From contig OY821744.1 in assembly GCA_963682055.1 (NCBI GenBank), positions 9,650,835 to 9,714,834 on the forward strand: a DNA stretch of 64,000 bases, given 5' to 3'. A program made the position numbers and the translations under genes. The stretch comes from Primula veris. Its lineage: Eukaryota > Streptophyta > Magnoliopsida > Ericales > Primulaceae. Below, piece after piece: positions 13,331 through 24,649 of the stretch (position 1 is its first letter; every line of letters starts with the position of its first letter). The notes under the pieces were generated by a model, which was given only the letters and a program-made list of their open reading frames with translations, made no database searches and was not told the origin of the DNA.

Positions 13331-13556
13331 GTGAAATGTGGATTCAATATCAATAATTAATGGAATTAAAGCTACAAATTAGATGGACAAAAAAAAGGTA
13401 CTTACAAATAAAAGGTGGGTATTCATCATCTGATTGATCAAATAAACAGAACTTTATTGGTTTGAGTATTTATTTTGTTCCAAAAAATTGGTGTTACAAA
13501 TATGTTAATGGCTTAAAAGTTTAATTACTTATTTTTAATAAAAAGCACCGACGCAG

Positions 13557-13595
<39 letters not shown>

Positions 13596-15528
13596 GAGAC
13601 GAAGTTTTTTTTTTGATAAAAAAATTTAAATTTTTAGTCACTGTAATTTACTTCACTGGGTCCCTGTAATTATTTATGTATATGCATTTTTTACCTGATA
13701 ATAATTTATATTGAAATTATCAGGAAAAAAAAACCTGCAAGATTGCAAAAAAATTATTTCGTCAATTTTAAGTTTTTAACAAAGTTCTTGTCCGGTTAAA
13801 GTTGTCAAGTTTTTTTTTATAGTATAATTAAATGGAAACGGAAGGCATTTTGGTAATTTGATGGCTATATCATCATCCCTCAGATTAGATTTTTAATTTT
13901 CATGATTTTTATTTAATAAGGGAGTATAATGGTGGGTAGTTAGCATTTAGTGATTAGTGTTCTTTCTTGGGTTTTAAATTGATCCATGTAAATACTGGAT
14001 TGAGTTTATGCAAGAGTTTGTGTCCAATAGGTTTGTTACAAAGTTGTCTCTAACAGAATCCGGAACCAAAATGAGAAACATGATCAGAAACGTGAAAACA
14101 TAAAATAAATATTAAAATCGATAGGTGAGATAATATAAAACGGGAAGCGGAAAACATGGTTTAAAAAGTATTAAGCGAGGGCTTCGAGGGTAACTATGCT
14201 ACATAAATACGTCCTATATACGATCGGGAACAAGGAAGAGAAAATATTACTCCCTTTCTTTTTTTGTTTGGATATGAAACATTTGACAAACCATTGTCAA
14301 CCTGTTCCTTCTATAGCTGGTGAGAAAAAAACCTCCATTTCCAATCTTTTGTCAACCCGTTCATTCTATAGCTGGTGGTACAATGGCTGCCACCATAACA
14401 CTGTTGTCGGCTGTTATCTGGCGGACACTGTATCACCTCATCGACGTTCGAAAAACACAAAAAACCTCCCCTCCAATCTGCTGATGACCCTTACCATACC
14501 ATCCCCGTGACATAGCGGCTGCCATTACCAACAGGACGCCATCGTAGAACCACATTGGGGATTGAAAAAGCTCACAGAAAATGCAAGTAATGCTCGTGTA
14601 GATGATGGTTAAAATAGGTGGTGGGGGTGCTACTGGTCGGTGGGAGGATCATCTCTAGCTTACCCGAAACCCAGGTTGAGATACCCTCAATAGTTTCATC
14701 GAACTAAAACGAAATGACAAAATTGCGTAATTACATTAGATAAATTCGGCACTGTATTTTAAGACCTAGTTTCTTACTTGAATACACAACACATGTTTCA
14801 AGTTAAAGTTCAAAAGAACAAACATCTACAAGTGGAATTTGTCAACTCTAATCAACTGCAAACTTCAAAATAGCATATTTCAGCGGAGTCTTCAGAAATG
14901 CTAGCACACATGACACAAATGTAAACAAGTGTTCCCAAAAAAATGCAGATTGAACCAAAAATATGTGGAAGCGGGTCTTTAACAAATATTTAGGAATTAA
15001 TATGTGAAAGTGGGTTCATAATGTGAGTCGTCCAAAAATATATCATACCTGTACAAACCATAGAACTAACTCCTTCAGATCCCTGCACTTCTTAGTTCTT
15101 ACTTTCTCATTATTGTTTTCCTTGAACAACCGGTTGGGTGGGTGTTTTGCCTTTATACAACACCCCCGATCCCAATGACGTGATTATGCAGATCAAATAG
15201 AAATTAACATTAATATACTAGCAACAGAGTAAAATAAATGCACTGCACACTCCATGCCAGACAGTTTGTAAACTGATAATAAGTTGCTTCTATTGAAGAA
15301 AAAAAGTTGGGAGTTCATCACATCATCAGCCCATTCATATCTCAATATAAAAATTTGTTCCAAAACGGAAAAAAACAAACAAAAAACTCTTTTACACCCC
15401 ATGGCCAGATACCAAGTAATGTGTATAAGAAAAAACCACAAAAAGAATTGATCAGCTCCGGTGCTAGCTAGCTGATCGGCACAGATCTGCCACCTCATAC
15501 CAACGAGGTGCCTTCCAAAGACTTATTT
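13331..15528. other. Intergenic, downstream of the MBD gene
   Basis: Mostly AT-rich non-coding DNA with a GA microsatellite at 13557-13592. A somewhat GC-richer patch at 14280-14700 holds a weak 104-codon frame with no recognisable motif or biased codon use; I do not call it a gene. Bases 15193-15528 are the immediate 3' flank of the MBD gene and may hold its 3' UTR. Confidence 0.4.
13557..13592. repeat. (GA)n microsatellite
   Basis: A nearly pure GA run of about 35 bp with one aag interruption. Confidence 0.9.
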
Positions 15529-18500
15529 CTATGTGTTGACCCAGCCATTCTTCCTTACTGCGGTTATCTCGGTCCGTTTGCGCTTTTTTCCCCATTCCCT
15601 TAGCTGGAATATGGAAAATAACCAACAAAATATAAGGTTATGCTGTAAGACGAGAATACCCCCATTCTATAACCAAGGCAGCTATAGAAAAAGGTATTTA
15701 ACATTTACCAAATTCAAGTAAAACATAGCTGTCAGCTAGATTTTCCTACATGTGAACTTGAAATCTTTTTAGTGTTTTCACTCCCAGATACCCTTGTACT
15801 GTATTAAGAACACTAAAAAAGGTTTCAACTCTCAAATATATATTGGCTCTCGTAAATGGACCGTGTATGGAAAATAAAAACTTCACGAAAAACAGAAGAG
15901 GGGGGAGAGAGTTCACCAAAATTAAGTTACTTACATTCAGCACTAATTCCGGACGAAGGTACCGCTCCACCTCTTTCCTGGACCTGAACTTTCTTCCTGA
16001 TACAGGATGAATATAATTCTGCAAAAGAATATGAATTTAGATCAGTGTTTTAAATAGCGTTATCGTTATCGTAGCGTTTTTTCGAGAGAAACGCTAAAAG
16101 CGCTAATAGCGTTGCTATATAGCGCTTTGCGGTGTATTTTTTTTTGCCTAAATATGCACTAAACTTTAAAATATATATAAAAAAAAAAATATATAGTTAT
16201 ATTAGATAGTAATAAAAAAAAATCAAAAAAAAAATTGTTGTTGGTGAGTTTCGAACCTGGGTCTGCTGGAAATCACAGCAATGTCTTAACCATTTGGACT
16301 GCAGACACTTTTATGAAAATTGCACAATATATATTTATTATTTAGATCCGCTGTTTTTTTTTAACTCGCTATTTACGCTTTTGGTCCAGAATTTCGCGCT
16401 TTTTGCGCTTTTGGTCCCCTATAGCGCGATTTTAGCGCAATTCCATCCAAAATCGTGATTTTTCGTTGCGTTTTTTACCAAAAAAGCGCTATTTCGCGCT
16501 ACGTAGCGCTATGTAGCTCGAATTTTAAAACAGAGATTTAGATAAACCGTCAGTGCTGTAAAATTTCGGCTTAAAGTATGTTTGTATTGCATGATTCAGA
16601 ATAAGAAACAGCTTAGAAACAGAAATAGTGAATCAAGTGACATAAGTAACCCCAGATTCTCTTTGATATTACACTAAATGTGTTGATTATTTTAGCATGT
16701 TTAGTTGTTACGTCAAGGAAATCCAACACCATAACATGACAAGCTAAATAATATCAAAGAGAAGACAGTGGTATTGTCTTGAGAGATTCTATACTCTTTC
16801 GTTTTCCACTCGCTCACAAGCAAAGTCACAAAGAATATATGTTCAACAATAGGGAATTTTGTTTGATTAAGGAACGGGAGATACATGCAACAAACACAAA
16901 CTATTCTTTTTCCTGCTTTAACTCTGATTTTTTTTACCCATACAACAAAAATACTATAATCTAAGCCAACCTAAACCACCAACCATAATTCAAGCTAACA
17001 TAACAATACTGATGGTACCCACTTGTTCTAACGCGGAAACTGATAAATTAAAAATTTGAAACCACGTTAAAAAATTTTTTACAGACTAAATTTCAATATG
17101 AAAACATAAGTTATACGGAGTAACATTTATCGAAAAGTACCTATGTGATATGCATCTTATATAAGTTATTGAGAGTATTAGGACAAATTTTGGCTAAAGT
17201 TTGCTTCTCTACTTGCAAACAATCTACTAACACGATCTTCACTTCATAAGTTTGCATCTTAATTCAGGTTCTTTCTATCTACAAATTAATAAAAGAAATT
17301 TTTATGGTATATGGACAAGAAACAATTTAAGTAGTTGAGGAAAAACAGATGACTATCAAATAGGTAACAAGGTCCGTACGGAAATTCAAAAACAACAACT
17401 TGAACTACCTATTTGAGGGGAAAAAACATATTATGCTCAACAACAGTATCAGACGTAAAAAAATGTGGCCGCCCTCATTCTTTATGCTTAAACTGATGGG
17501 TCAGAAGTACTTCATATACAACCAAATTTTAAGAATGTTACGACTAATTATACATTATAATCGCCCAATTTTACAATCATTATTGCAAAACAGGCCAAAA
17601 TTATGGCAAAGAAAGTTACAATTGTCAAAACAAGGACAATGTAATAAGTGAAAGGGGAAGAAGGATCATGGTTGCTTCAAAAAGTCCAATAATGGCACAA
17701 GAAACCAAAAGACCTGAAATTTTCATTTCTTTCCCTTATCTGCGTGATATTCGATCCCCAAAAAGTTCAGTTTAGGCTCATAAAATTAAAGTTATACAAT
17801 CAATAGAAGGCCCTATAGTCGCAATAAAGGCACAAGACTTTACCCCATGAATAAAAAATGGCAGTTTTAGAGTTTCTCAGTTGATTAGTTTAAACCTAGC
17901 TAATCAGGATTCTCAGCAACATCTCGAAAAATCTCTTCTCGGATCACTAACTTACAATATTCCATGAATTATGACTTTTTACAGCAGATGATTAAAAAGT
18001 TATTATCATTAAAAAAAGGGGCAATTAACAAAAACATATCATATCCCTATTATATTACAAAAAACATACCCTAATAATTTAAATTACTAAAAACATACCT
18101 ATATATACTTATTATTTATTAATCTAATCTATCTCTCTAACTTAACATATATCTCTCTCTAATCTAACATCTCTCTATAATCTAACATCTCTCTCTAACC
18201 TAATATATCTCTCTCTAATCGCATCTATCTCTCTAACACACGATAATCGCACATATTTCTAACACGTGCTAATCACTCATCTCTCTCTAAAAATAATTAA
18301 AAACTCACAAAATATGCATATGTTAATTATAAGACGTCATATCCTAATTTTAAAAGTTCATACCCTGATTTCAAAACTTCATACCCTAATTTCAAAAACT
18401 TCATACCTTAAGTTCAAAACTTTATACTTTAATTTTAAAACTTCATATACTAATTTCAAAACTTCATACACTAATTTTAAAACTTCATACCCTAATTTCA

Positions 18501-19932
18501 AAACTTCATACCCTAATTTCAAAACTTTATACCTTAATTTTAAAACTTCATATCCTACATATGAATTTCTCTCAAATATTGTACATATGGATTATTCTCT
18601 TTCAACTTGAAACACACAATGTTTACAATAGTCTCAAAACTCAATAAATAGAAAACAATATCACCAATTCCATATATTTTTCACATATTACGGGGTATCA
18701 AATAGTGTAATATTTATGTATTACGTATGTATATAACTGTATTTATATGTATATGTATATCTATATAATCTAGATGGGTTCGGTAGTTAGTGATGAGTTT
18801 TCGTGGTGGAGTAAGGGAGAGAGATAGAGTGGGATATTAAAGAAATATAGAAGAAGGGAGGAGAGAAAGAGTAAGATCAGAGAGAAATAAAGAGAAAAGA
18901 AAAATTGGTGAGGGAGAAGAACTATATCTCTCTCTCTCTTTATCCCTTTCTTTATGAATCAGGTCGACTATTTCTCTCTTTCTCTTACACACCACTCTCT
19001 TTTATCTCACATGATGATACCCTGCTTGGCTCGTATAGAGATCTCATTTGATTGAGACAGAAGACTAGCATACAAAGTCAGAGTTGGATAATGATGTTTG
19101 GTTATACTTATGTAATACTTTTTGGTTATTGCCCCGTAAATCAATCATCAACCTATTTTACAATGTCAATCATACACTTTCACTAATTTTGTCTCAAAAA
19201 CCTAAGTTACGATCTATTGCTAAACGATATCCATGTTAGGTACAATCAGATACAATAAACTTTACAACACCAGGCATATGAACAAGAGTTCAATCGAAAT
19301 CAGCTATAAAGACCTCTACATGGTACAGTGAAGGAGAATTTCGTAGCATTGCTTAAACTCCCATTTTTCGCATCATTGAATAGTTTTCCATATACATACC
19401 GTAGAAACAAAACCTAAAAAGGAAAGACGATTAAACCAACAGAGTTCGCCATAAACTTAACAGCTAAACTAACATGCTTAAAATATCTAGGTCTTACAAT
19501 AAATAAATGAGAAAAGCATACCTTATATATACTCTTTTTTTTTGATAATAGTCTGACTCGGTAGTCAATCCACCATCCCATAGGTAACCCATCTGGCCGT
19601 CGTCTCTGCCAGTCAACAGCAGACGGAATTGGAGCCTGCCCTCTCCCTCGCCCTGGTGGCACAACTGCATTTTGTCCACATCCATAATTCATCACATCAT
19701 ATATATTTGGTTCAATATTTATAGATTCATTATTTATTAACATAGGTTCATTTTCAGCAAGGGCTTCCCTCATTTCTTCCGACAAAATATTCAAGTCTAT
19801 TTGATTTTCAGCAAGAGCTTCCTCCCTCATTTCTTCCGACAAAATATTCAAGTCTATTTGATTTTCAGCATTTGGGTTAACGTTTGTAACTGGGTGATCG
19901 GGTGAGGGAAAGCTGTTAAGATCTATCGCCAT
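15529..19932 (-). CDS. Methyl-CpG-binding-domain (MBD) protein with N-terminal DLNxxP motif, three exons
   Basis: Plant MBD proteins bind methylated DNA or chromatin in the nucleus and recruit repressive partners. Exons: 19522-19932 (137 codons), 15935-16018 (28 codons), 15529-15603 (24 codons plus TAG), all phase 0 with GT-AG borders; 189 residues in all. The MBD (about 112-158) spans exons 1-2: RPDGLPMGWWIDYRVRLLSK, then NYIHPVSGRKFRSRKEVERY. Exon 3 adds a basic KKRKR (171-175), a likely nuclear signal. Residues 4-9 are DLNSFP, which fits the EAR repression consensus DLNxxP. Residues 22-40 and 41-58 are a tandem repeat of AENQIDLNILSEEMRE. Intron 1 (16019-19521) hosts a hAT MITE and a long-inverted-repeat element. 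Exon 3 is the least certain part: another frame of the same DNA stays open to 15457, but only the phase-0 frame fits the splice. The closest subclass is unclear (MBD4/5/6/13-like). Confidence 0.82.
16043..16535. mobile_element. hAT-type MITE, 493 bp, in intron 1 of the MBD gene
   Basis: The left end cagtgttttaaatagcg is mirrored by the right end, which reads ctctgttttaaaattcg in reverse complement. A perfect 8-bp target duplication, atttagat, flanks it (16035-16042 and 16536-16543). The subterminal regions are rich in agcgct motifs, which pair between the two arms. The 8-bp duplication and the end sequence place it in the hAT superfamily. It has no transposase and carries a tRNA-like block on the minus strand. 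Confidence 0.9.
16240..16310 (-). other. tRNA-like block (degenerate A box, good B box) inside the hAT MITE
   Basis: On the minus strand the sequence reads aaatggttaagaca, then ccaggttcgaaactc, resembling a Pol III A box and B box about 30 bases apart, and is followed by T-runs (16215-16235 as A-runs on plus). It cannot fold as an intact tRNA: the acceptor arm and anticodon stem are not clear. It may be a tRNA relic or a SINE head captured by the element. Confidence 0.5.
18018..19135. mobile_element. Candidate long-inverted-repeat element carrying a 21-bp minisatellite, 1.1 kb
   Basis: The left end GGGGCAATTAACAAAAACAT is mirrored on the right, where the reverse complement begins GGGGCAATAACCAAAAAGTA. 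Similarity continues weakly for about 45 bp. Inside, CT-rich repeats (18125-18245) follow the left end and GA-rich sequence (18810-18900) precedes the right arm. A 21-bp minisatellite lies between. No clear target duplication is visible and no transposase is encoded. It lies in intron 1 of the MBD gene. The layout matches the larger elements at 26.2 and 57.2 kb. Confidence 0.55.
18336..18556. repeat. 21-bp minisatellite, about 10 copies
   Basis: The consensus is close to ttcataccctaatttcaaaac. Copies vary at one to five positions. Because 21 is divisible by 3, the array gives a spurious open frame with FKTSYPN-like repeats, which is not a gene. Confidence 0.9.
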
Positions 19933-21038
19933 TCTTAATAATCAGCCGTAACAGCAATTTTTGGCTATGTAAAAAGAAGTTGGAATTTTGAAACCTGTCG
20001 GCTATGGGTTTAGGTTAGAATGAGATTATTTTCCAAAGAGACGATATTTATAGCAAGAGGGCGAGCAGAATCACTTTCCATAACAGTAATCAGACCGTTA
20101 GATATTAATTTGAAATTTTTATCATAAATGTAGAATATTTTCTTGCCTTTCCACCGGTTCTGAACCGTTTTTCAAGATGTGTATCCAATGGACCAATGAC
20201 AGGTGCCACCATTCTGACCTATTTGGGGACTGGAATTACAATCTACACGGCTATCTCGTGCACCATGTGTTAAATTCATTAAAGCAGTCAAATAAACTAC
20301 GACCAAGTCCATATGATAATCTTATCCTGATTAGCTAAATGTAGAAAGAAATAAGCAATTTCTAATAACAATATAAAGAAAAAAAACTGCTCCAAAATAC
20401 TAAAAACAAGGATGAAAAGAACGTGAAAAAAAAAACATTGACTAAAGTAAAATGGAGTCGAGAGAAAAGAAAAGAAAAGAAGACCACGATTAAATCCGGC
20501 ATAAAAGAAGTGGAGAGGGATTATAAGGACTAAGAAGGGGAAGATGCAGAAATAAGATAAAGAGAAAGATATAGTTGAAGTTCTTTAACTAATATGCAGC
20601 TTAACTGCGCTATTTCACCTTCCAAGTAAGAAGGGATGCAACATGAAACCAGCATAACTCGAGCAAAGACAAAAAAAAAAAAAGAGACACTGATTGTTAA
20701 GACGTCATATTACATCAATTTATCTACAAACTGTATCTAGTTTCATTCTGACTTCCACTCAACACTATCCCTAATGTTCAATATAACAGAATAATAACAA
20801 AACAATTCAGAAAGACATCTAAACTCCAAAATCACAAATGAATAAATGGCAACCTTTTTTTCTAAAGAAGTTTAGAATAAGCAGACTATGAAATAAACGC
20901 AGTGAGTAAGAATAACAAGGGGATACAAGAGCCCAGAGTAGATACGAATGAGCTATGTCAACAAATCTCTTCCCAGAAAAAAATATTTAAAATTCCCCTC
21001 AGACACACCTTGCTTCTTCTAAATTCTTTTACGCTTAG
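19933..21038. other. Intergenic: promoter side of the MBD gene
   Basis: Upstream flank of the minus-strand MBD gene. AT-rich, with purine-rich patches at 20455-20580. No clear TATA box position can be assigned and no transposon ends are recognised before the SINE target site at 21039. Confidence 0.4.
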
Positions 21039-21049
21039 GATTCTTTCAG

Positions 21050-21183
21050 TTTTTTTTTTAAAAATCTTATTAAGAAGGATCAAGAGATTTGAGACCTACA
21101 CCCCTTAACAAGACTTGAACCCTGCACCTCCTATATGATAGTGCGGGCTCTAGCCCACTACGCTGTTCCTAGTGGGTGTTTAC
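21050..21183 (-). mobile_element. tRNA-derived SINE, 134 bp, with 11-bp target duplication
   Basis: Read on the minus strand, a tRNA-like head (gcgtagtgggctagagc as the A-box region, gcagggttcaagtc as the B box) is followed by a short body and ends in an A-run (10 T on plus at 21050-21059). It is flanked by gattctttcag (21039-21049) and gattcttttag (21184-21194), one mismatch in 11. A Pol III promoter, A-tail and target duplication together make a SINE. The family is not identified. Confidence 0.82.
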
Positions 21184-21194
21184 GATTCTTTTAG

Positions 21195-22310
21195 CTAGAT
21201 CTTGATAGTTTACAAAGGAAATGCCCTTCAAAAAAGAGTTCAACTTAAACAAACTTTCTATCACACTTGCCTGCAATTATACAAGTCTCAAACCCCTCAT
21301 GTGCACTGCAATTTCAGCATGTATGCTACTACGGTAACACCACCCGGTGACCAGAGGAAGAAAATACCTTAAACAACGGTTTCTCCTACTCCAAACCAAA
21401 ACAGTTGTGAAGGATCTTACTCGTGGTTGGTCCTTTTTAAGTAACAAATTAACGATAACTCGACCCTTTCCAAATAATTGGTATTAAAGCAATTGATTAT
21501 GCAACAATATTGATCATATAAAAATGTCAGACCAAAAGAACTCTAAAGCTGGAGCTATCAATTTCTCCACAGTAATAGTATATGCAGCCTCGGCAATACC
21601 TTAATCAAATACACCGAAAACCGAGAGCGTTTTTCAAGAAGAAAGGTGTAAAATCATGATTACCCCATCCAAGGAATTTTTCGGAATGTAACCTTGATGA
21701 CAAGGACATTGACGAATTGAAGATAAATAACAGGCAATTAGTAACTTGGCAAGACACTTCTTCAGAAACTCGATATTGGAGTTTAACTTTATGATCTGTT
21801 CATGCATTATTTTACAATATTATTCGCTCAGTCGCCCTAGTTTAATGTTAATCGGGATAAGGCCTGTTAAAAAAAGAGCTTGGGGTTTAACTTACGTTCT
21901 TTTAAAAGATTTGCAGGGTTAATTATCCAGTAATGAGGTATTTTATCTATTTCAAGATTTGGCACTTAGCACTGCCAGTCAGGTCGATACGATTTGGATC
22001 AATTCAGCCTCCAGGGAAAATGCAAAAAGAAACATAAAAACTCACATTGGTCCTTCAACTTCGTGTTTCTCGCGTTGGACGCCCACTTTTATTATTGTGT
22101 TTGGTTTGAGCTTTCTTGCGGTTCATTTTAACTTTTTATTTCTTTCATTGATTCACAACACATTATCAAATTGCAGATCGGTCTTTTCTAGCCTCTTGCA
22201 TTTTTAGGTCTAGCCGAATTAGAAACACAGTCGCTTAGTTCAGTTAGGTTCATAAAAAAATGAACTTCTCTTCGGAGTTCCTGTTTCAATACCTATCTAT
22301 AATAGTGGCT
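21195..22310. other. Intergenic, no identified feature
   Basis: AT-rich sequence. The 82-codon frame at 21959-22207 has hydrophobic stretches but no motif, leader or splice context that would support a gene. Bases 22230-22310 resemble 24030-24080 (shared cataaaaaaatgaactt), part of the local duplications to the right. Confidence 0.4.
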
Positions 22311-22388
22311 TAGGCCTTGTTTGGTTGCACACCTTAAACTCAGTTTTCTTAGGCCTTGTTTGGTTGCACACCTTAAACTCAGTTTTCT
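22311..22388. repeat. Perfect 39-bp tandem duplication
   Basis: Two identical adjacent copies of a 39-base unit starting taggccttgtttggttgcac. The lack of any mismatch suggests a recent event. A diverged single copy lies near 24090-24120. Confidence 0.9.
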
Positions 22389-22544
22389 AGTCTTTTCCCC
22401 CCTACAAAGCAGAGGGTTTATAACTTGTTACATACTCGTGTCCTTGCTTTCCATTCCCGGACATCCCAAAATAAGTTTACACTTTCCCTTTAGAGTAAGA
22501 TCTCTTTTTTATTTTTAAAAAAATCTCTTTTCAGTAGTTAAATC

Positions 22545-23432
22545 TAGGGGTGGGTTAGGGTCGGAACCCGACCCATAAACACTCAATCCGTATCCCGATC
22601 CGATTACTTTTGGAAGTGAAAAAAAAATCCCGACCCGACAAAAGTCGGGACCCAACTTTTTCGGGACCCGAATTTTCGGGATCCCATGGGGTCGGGATAG
22701 ATTTATCCCGAATCTCCCGACATATCTTTTTTATTTTACGACAACGTCATTTTTTATTAACAATTTTCATTTGAGAAGTCTAAACATGTTCATAACAAGA
22801 AACATAATTCTAATTTAAAAATAACATTCCTAATAAATGAAAAAAGAAATTAACATATATTAGAAAAAATAGTGTGAAACTACAAATAACAGAGTAGATA
22901 AAAAAATTGATAAGTTTTTTATCAGATTCTTTTAGTATTTAGTTTTATTCACACAAGCAACAATTATCATACTAAATGAGATACATTATCATTATAATTT
23001 TTATAATCGGAAAATAATGATCATTTATCTTTTTTGAAGTAACAATATAACTTTTTAATTTAAGTATATTTTTTATTTTAATAGTTTCATATATTCAAAA
23101 CTACAAATCTATATTATACTTATGTAATTATAACTAATATATGAAACAAAAAAGATCGTAGCTCATATGGTACAGTGCTTACATTACATGCTAGAGGTAT
23201 AAGGTTCGATTCTCATCACTTGCATTTGATATAAATTAATTTACATTTTAGTGTTGAAATAAAAAAAATCATATTATATATTATATATTATATAATATAA
23301 AATATAAATTAATTTAAAAATCGGGTCGGGTCAGGACATCCGACGAAATCAAAATTGCCACCATATCCCGAAGTTTGTCGGGTCGGGACTTGGGTCGTAT
23401 GCGGGTCGGGTCGGGATTTTCTCCCTGCCCTA
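22545..23432. mobile_element. hAT-type non-autonomous element, 888 bp
   Basis: The left end taggggtgggttagggtcgg and the right end ending ctccctgcccta are imperfect inverted repeats, continued by gggtcggg/cccgacc blocks in both arms. The flanks gttaaatc (22537-22544) and gttgaatc (23433-23440) match at 7 of 8 bases, a hAT-size target duplication. The interior is AT-rich, lacks transposase and holds a tRNA-like block. It has the same end type as the elements at 27845 and 54465. Confidence 0.82.
23153..23217 (+). other. tRNA-like block inside the hAT element
   Basis: tagctcatatggtacagtg resembles the A-box arm and aaggttcgattctcatc the B-box arm of a tRNA, with about 30 bases between them. Pairing of an acceptor stem is not evident, so this is a tRNA relic or SINE head, not a functional tRNA gene. 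Confidence 0.5.
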
Positions 23433-23455
23433 GTTGAATCATATCTAATTTACAA

Positions 23456-24375
23456 TTATAATCTCATATTTTAAGTGATAAATAATTTTTATTTTTTTTG
23501 TTGTATAAGCGAAACTGGTTCAAATCCTTAAATAACACGGTTTCCCAAGTAAGACACTTATTTCGAGACAGAGGGAGTAAATAACCTTTTCTGGGTTTTT
23601 AGCCCTGAAATCCAATAAGCTAGATGAACCCATTTCTTCCAATTCTTTTTCTTTTATCAATAGTAAAGAAAAAAATAAACTTGTTTGCTTGAAATCTCCA
23701 ACCAAAACATGCCCTTATTGGCTTGAGTATTGCTCTTGCACTATAAAGCAAAATTACTTATCTATGTATATATAAATCTACACACACACACACACACATT
23801 TTAAGTAAGAAATAATTTTTGTTTGAATTAATTTTTTTTTGTTGAATTTTAAGCGAAACTGGTTCAAATCCTTAAATAACATAATTTTCCAAGCAAGACA
23901 CTTATTTCGGGACGGTGGGAGTAAATAACCTTTTGTGGGTATTTAGCCCTGAAATCCAATAAGCTAGATGAACCCAATTCTTCCATTTCCCTTTTTTTTA
24001 TCAATAAAAAAAACAAAAAAACTTGTTAGCTTAGTTCGGCCCGATTCATAAAAAAATGAACTTTTCATAACACTGGCTTAGTCCTTGTTTGGTTGGCCTC
24101 CCTTAAACTCAATTTTCTAATCTTTTTCCCCCTTCAAAGCTAGACCCACATCGGGTTTATCACCTAACTACATAAATAACATTTTTTTGGGGGTTTTTTA
24201 GCCCTGAAATGCAATTGCTAGATGAACCCATTTCTCTATTTCTTTTTATCAATATTAATAATACTATATAAAAACATGTTGTCCTTAAAAATTTCAACCA
24301 AAACAGTAACTTATTGACTTGGGTATTGCTCTTGTACAGTTGCACTATAAACTAAAAACTTAAAGCAAGATTATA
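23456..24375. repeat. Three diverged direct copies of a ~250-350 bp segment
   Basis: Blocks at about 23456-23770, 23800-24030 and 24165-24375 share gcgaaactggttcaaatcc (first two), tagccctgaaat, gctagatgaaccca and, in the first and third, gggtattgctcttgtac-like tails. The first two also contain a Stowaway-like end (gacagagggagta and gacggtgggagta). This is local segmental duplication of a transposon-derived piece; no gene is seen. Confidence 0.75.
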
Positions 24376-24403
24376 TCACTATATGTAAGTTGTAACACAC
24401 ACA

Positions 24404-24571
24404 CAGAACCGGCCCAATAATTAAATTTTTTTGTGGGTTGCCTTGTTGAATTTTGTTTTGCCTATTTAAATAAAATCTCGAAAAAACATCGTATAAATTT
24501 TACTATTTTCGGTAAATTATTTGCCCTTACGGTGGTATGCCTAATCGACTCGGACATTTCCTCAAGACCGG

Positions 24572-24575
<4 letters not shown>
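24404..24575. mobile_element. Small hAT-type MITE inserted in a CA repeat
   Basis: The left end cagaaccggcc and the right region ctcaagaccggcc flank a body that is similar, in reverse orientation, to the element at 25477-25661 (shared ttgaattttgttttgcc-type and gactcggaca blocks). CA repeats lie on both sides, so the 8-bp target duplication would be cacacaca and cannot be distinguished from the microsatellite. The boundaries are approximate at the right end. Confidence 0.65.

Positions 24576-24622
<47 letters not shown>
24573..24622. repeat. (CA)n microsatellite followed by a TA run
   Basis: About 25 CA units run into atatatataaatatatatg. Frames through it encode Thr-His or Val-Cys repeats and are artefacts. 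Confidence 0.95.
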
Positions 24623-24630
<8 letters not shown>

Positions 24631-24649
24631 AATATATATGTATGTATAT

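Noticed and set aside
14196..14510. 104-codon plus frame
   Set aside because: No motif, no coding bias beyond a slightly higher GC, and no promoter context.
16240..16310. Functional tRNA gene
   Set aside because: A and B boxes are present, but the stems do not pair and there is no proper anticodon arm; the same holds for the other tRNA-like blocks.
18266..18610. 114-codon plus-strand frame with FKTSYPN-like repeats
   Set aside because: It is produced by the 21-bp minisatellite, whose period keeps any frame open.
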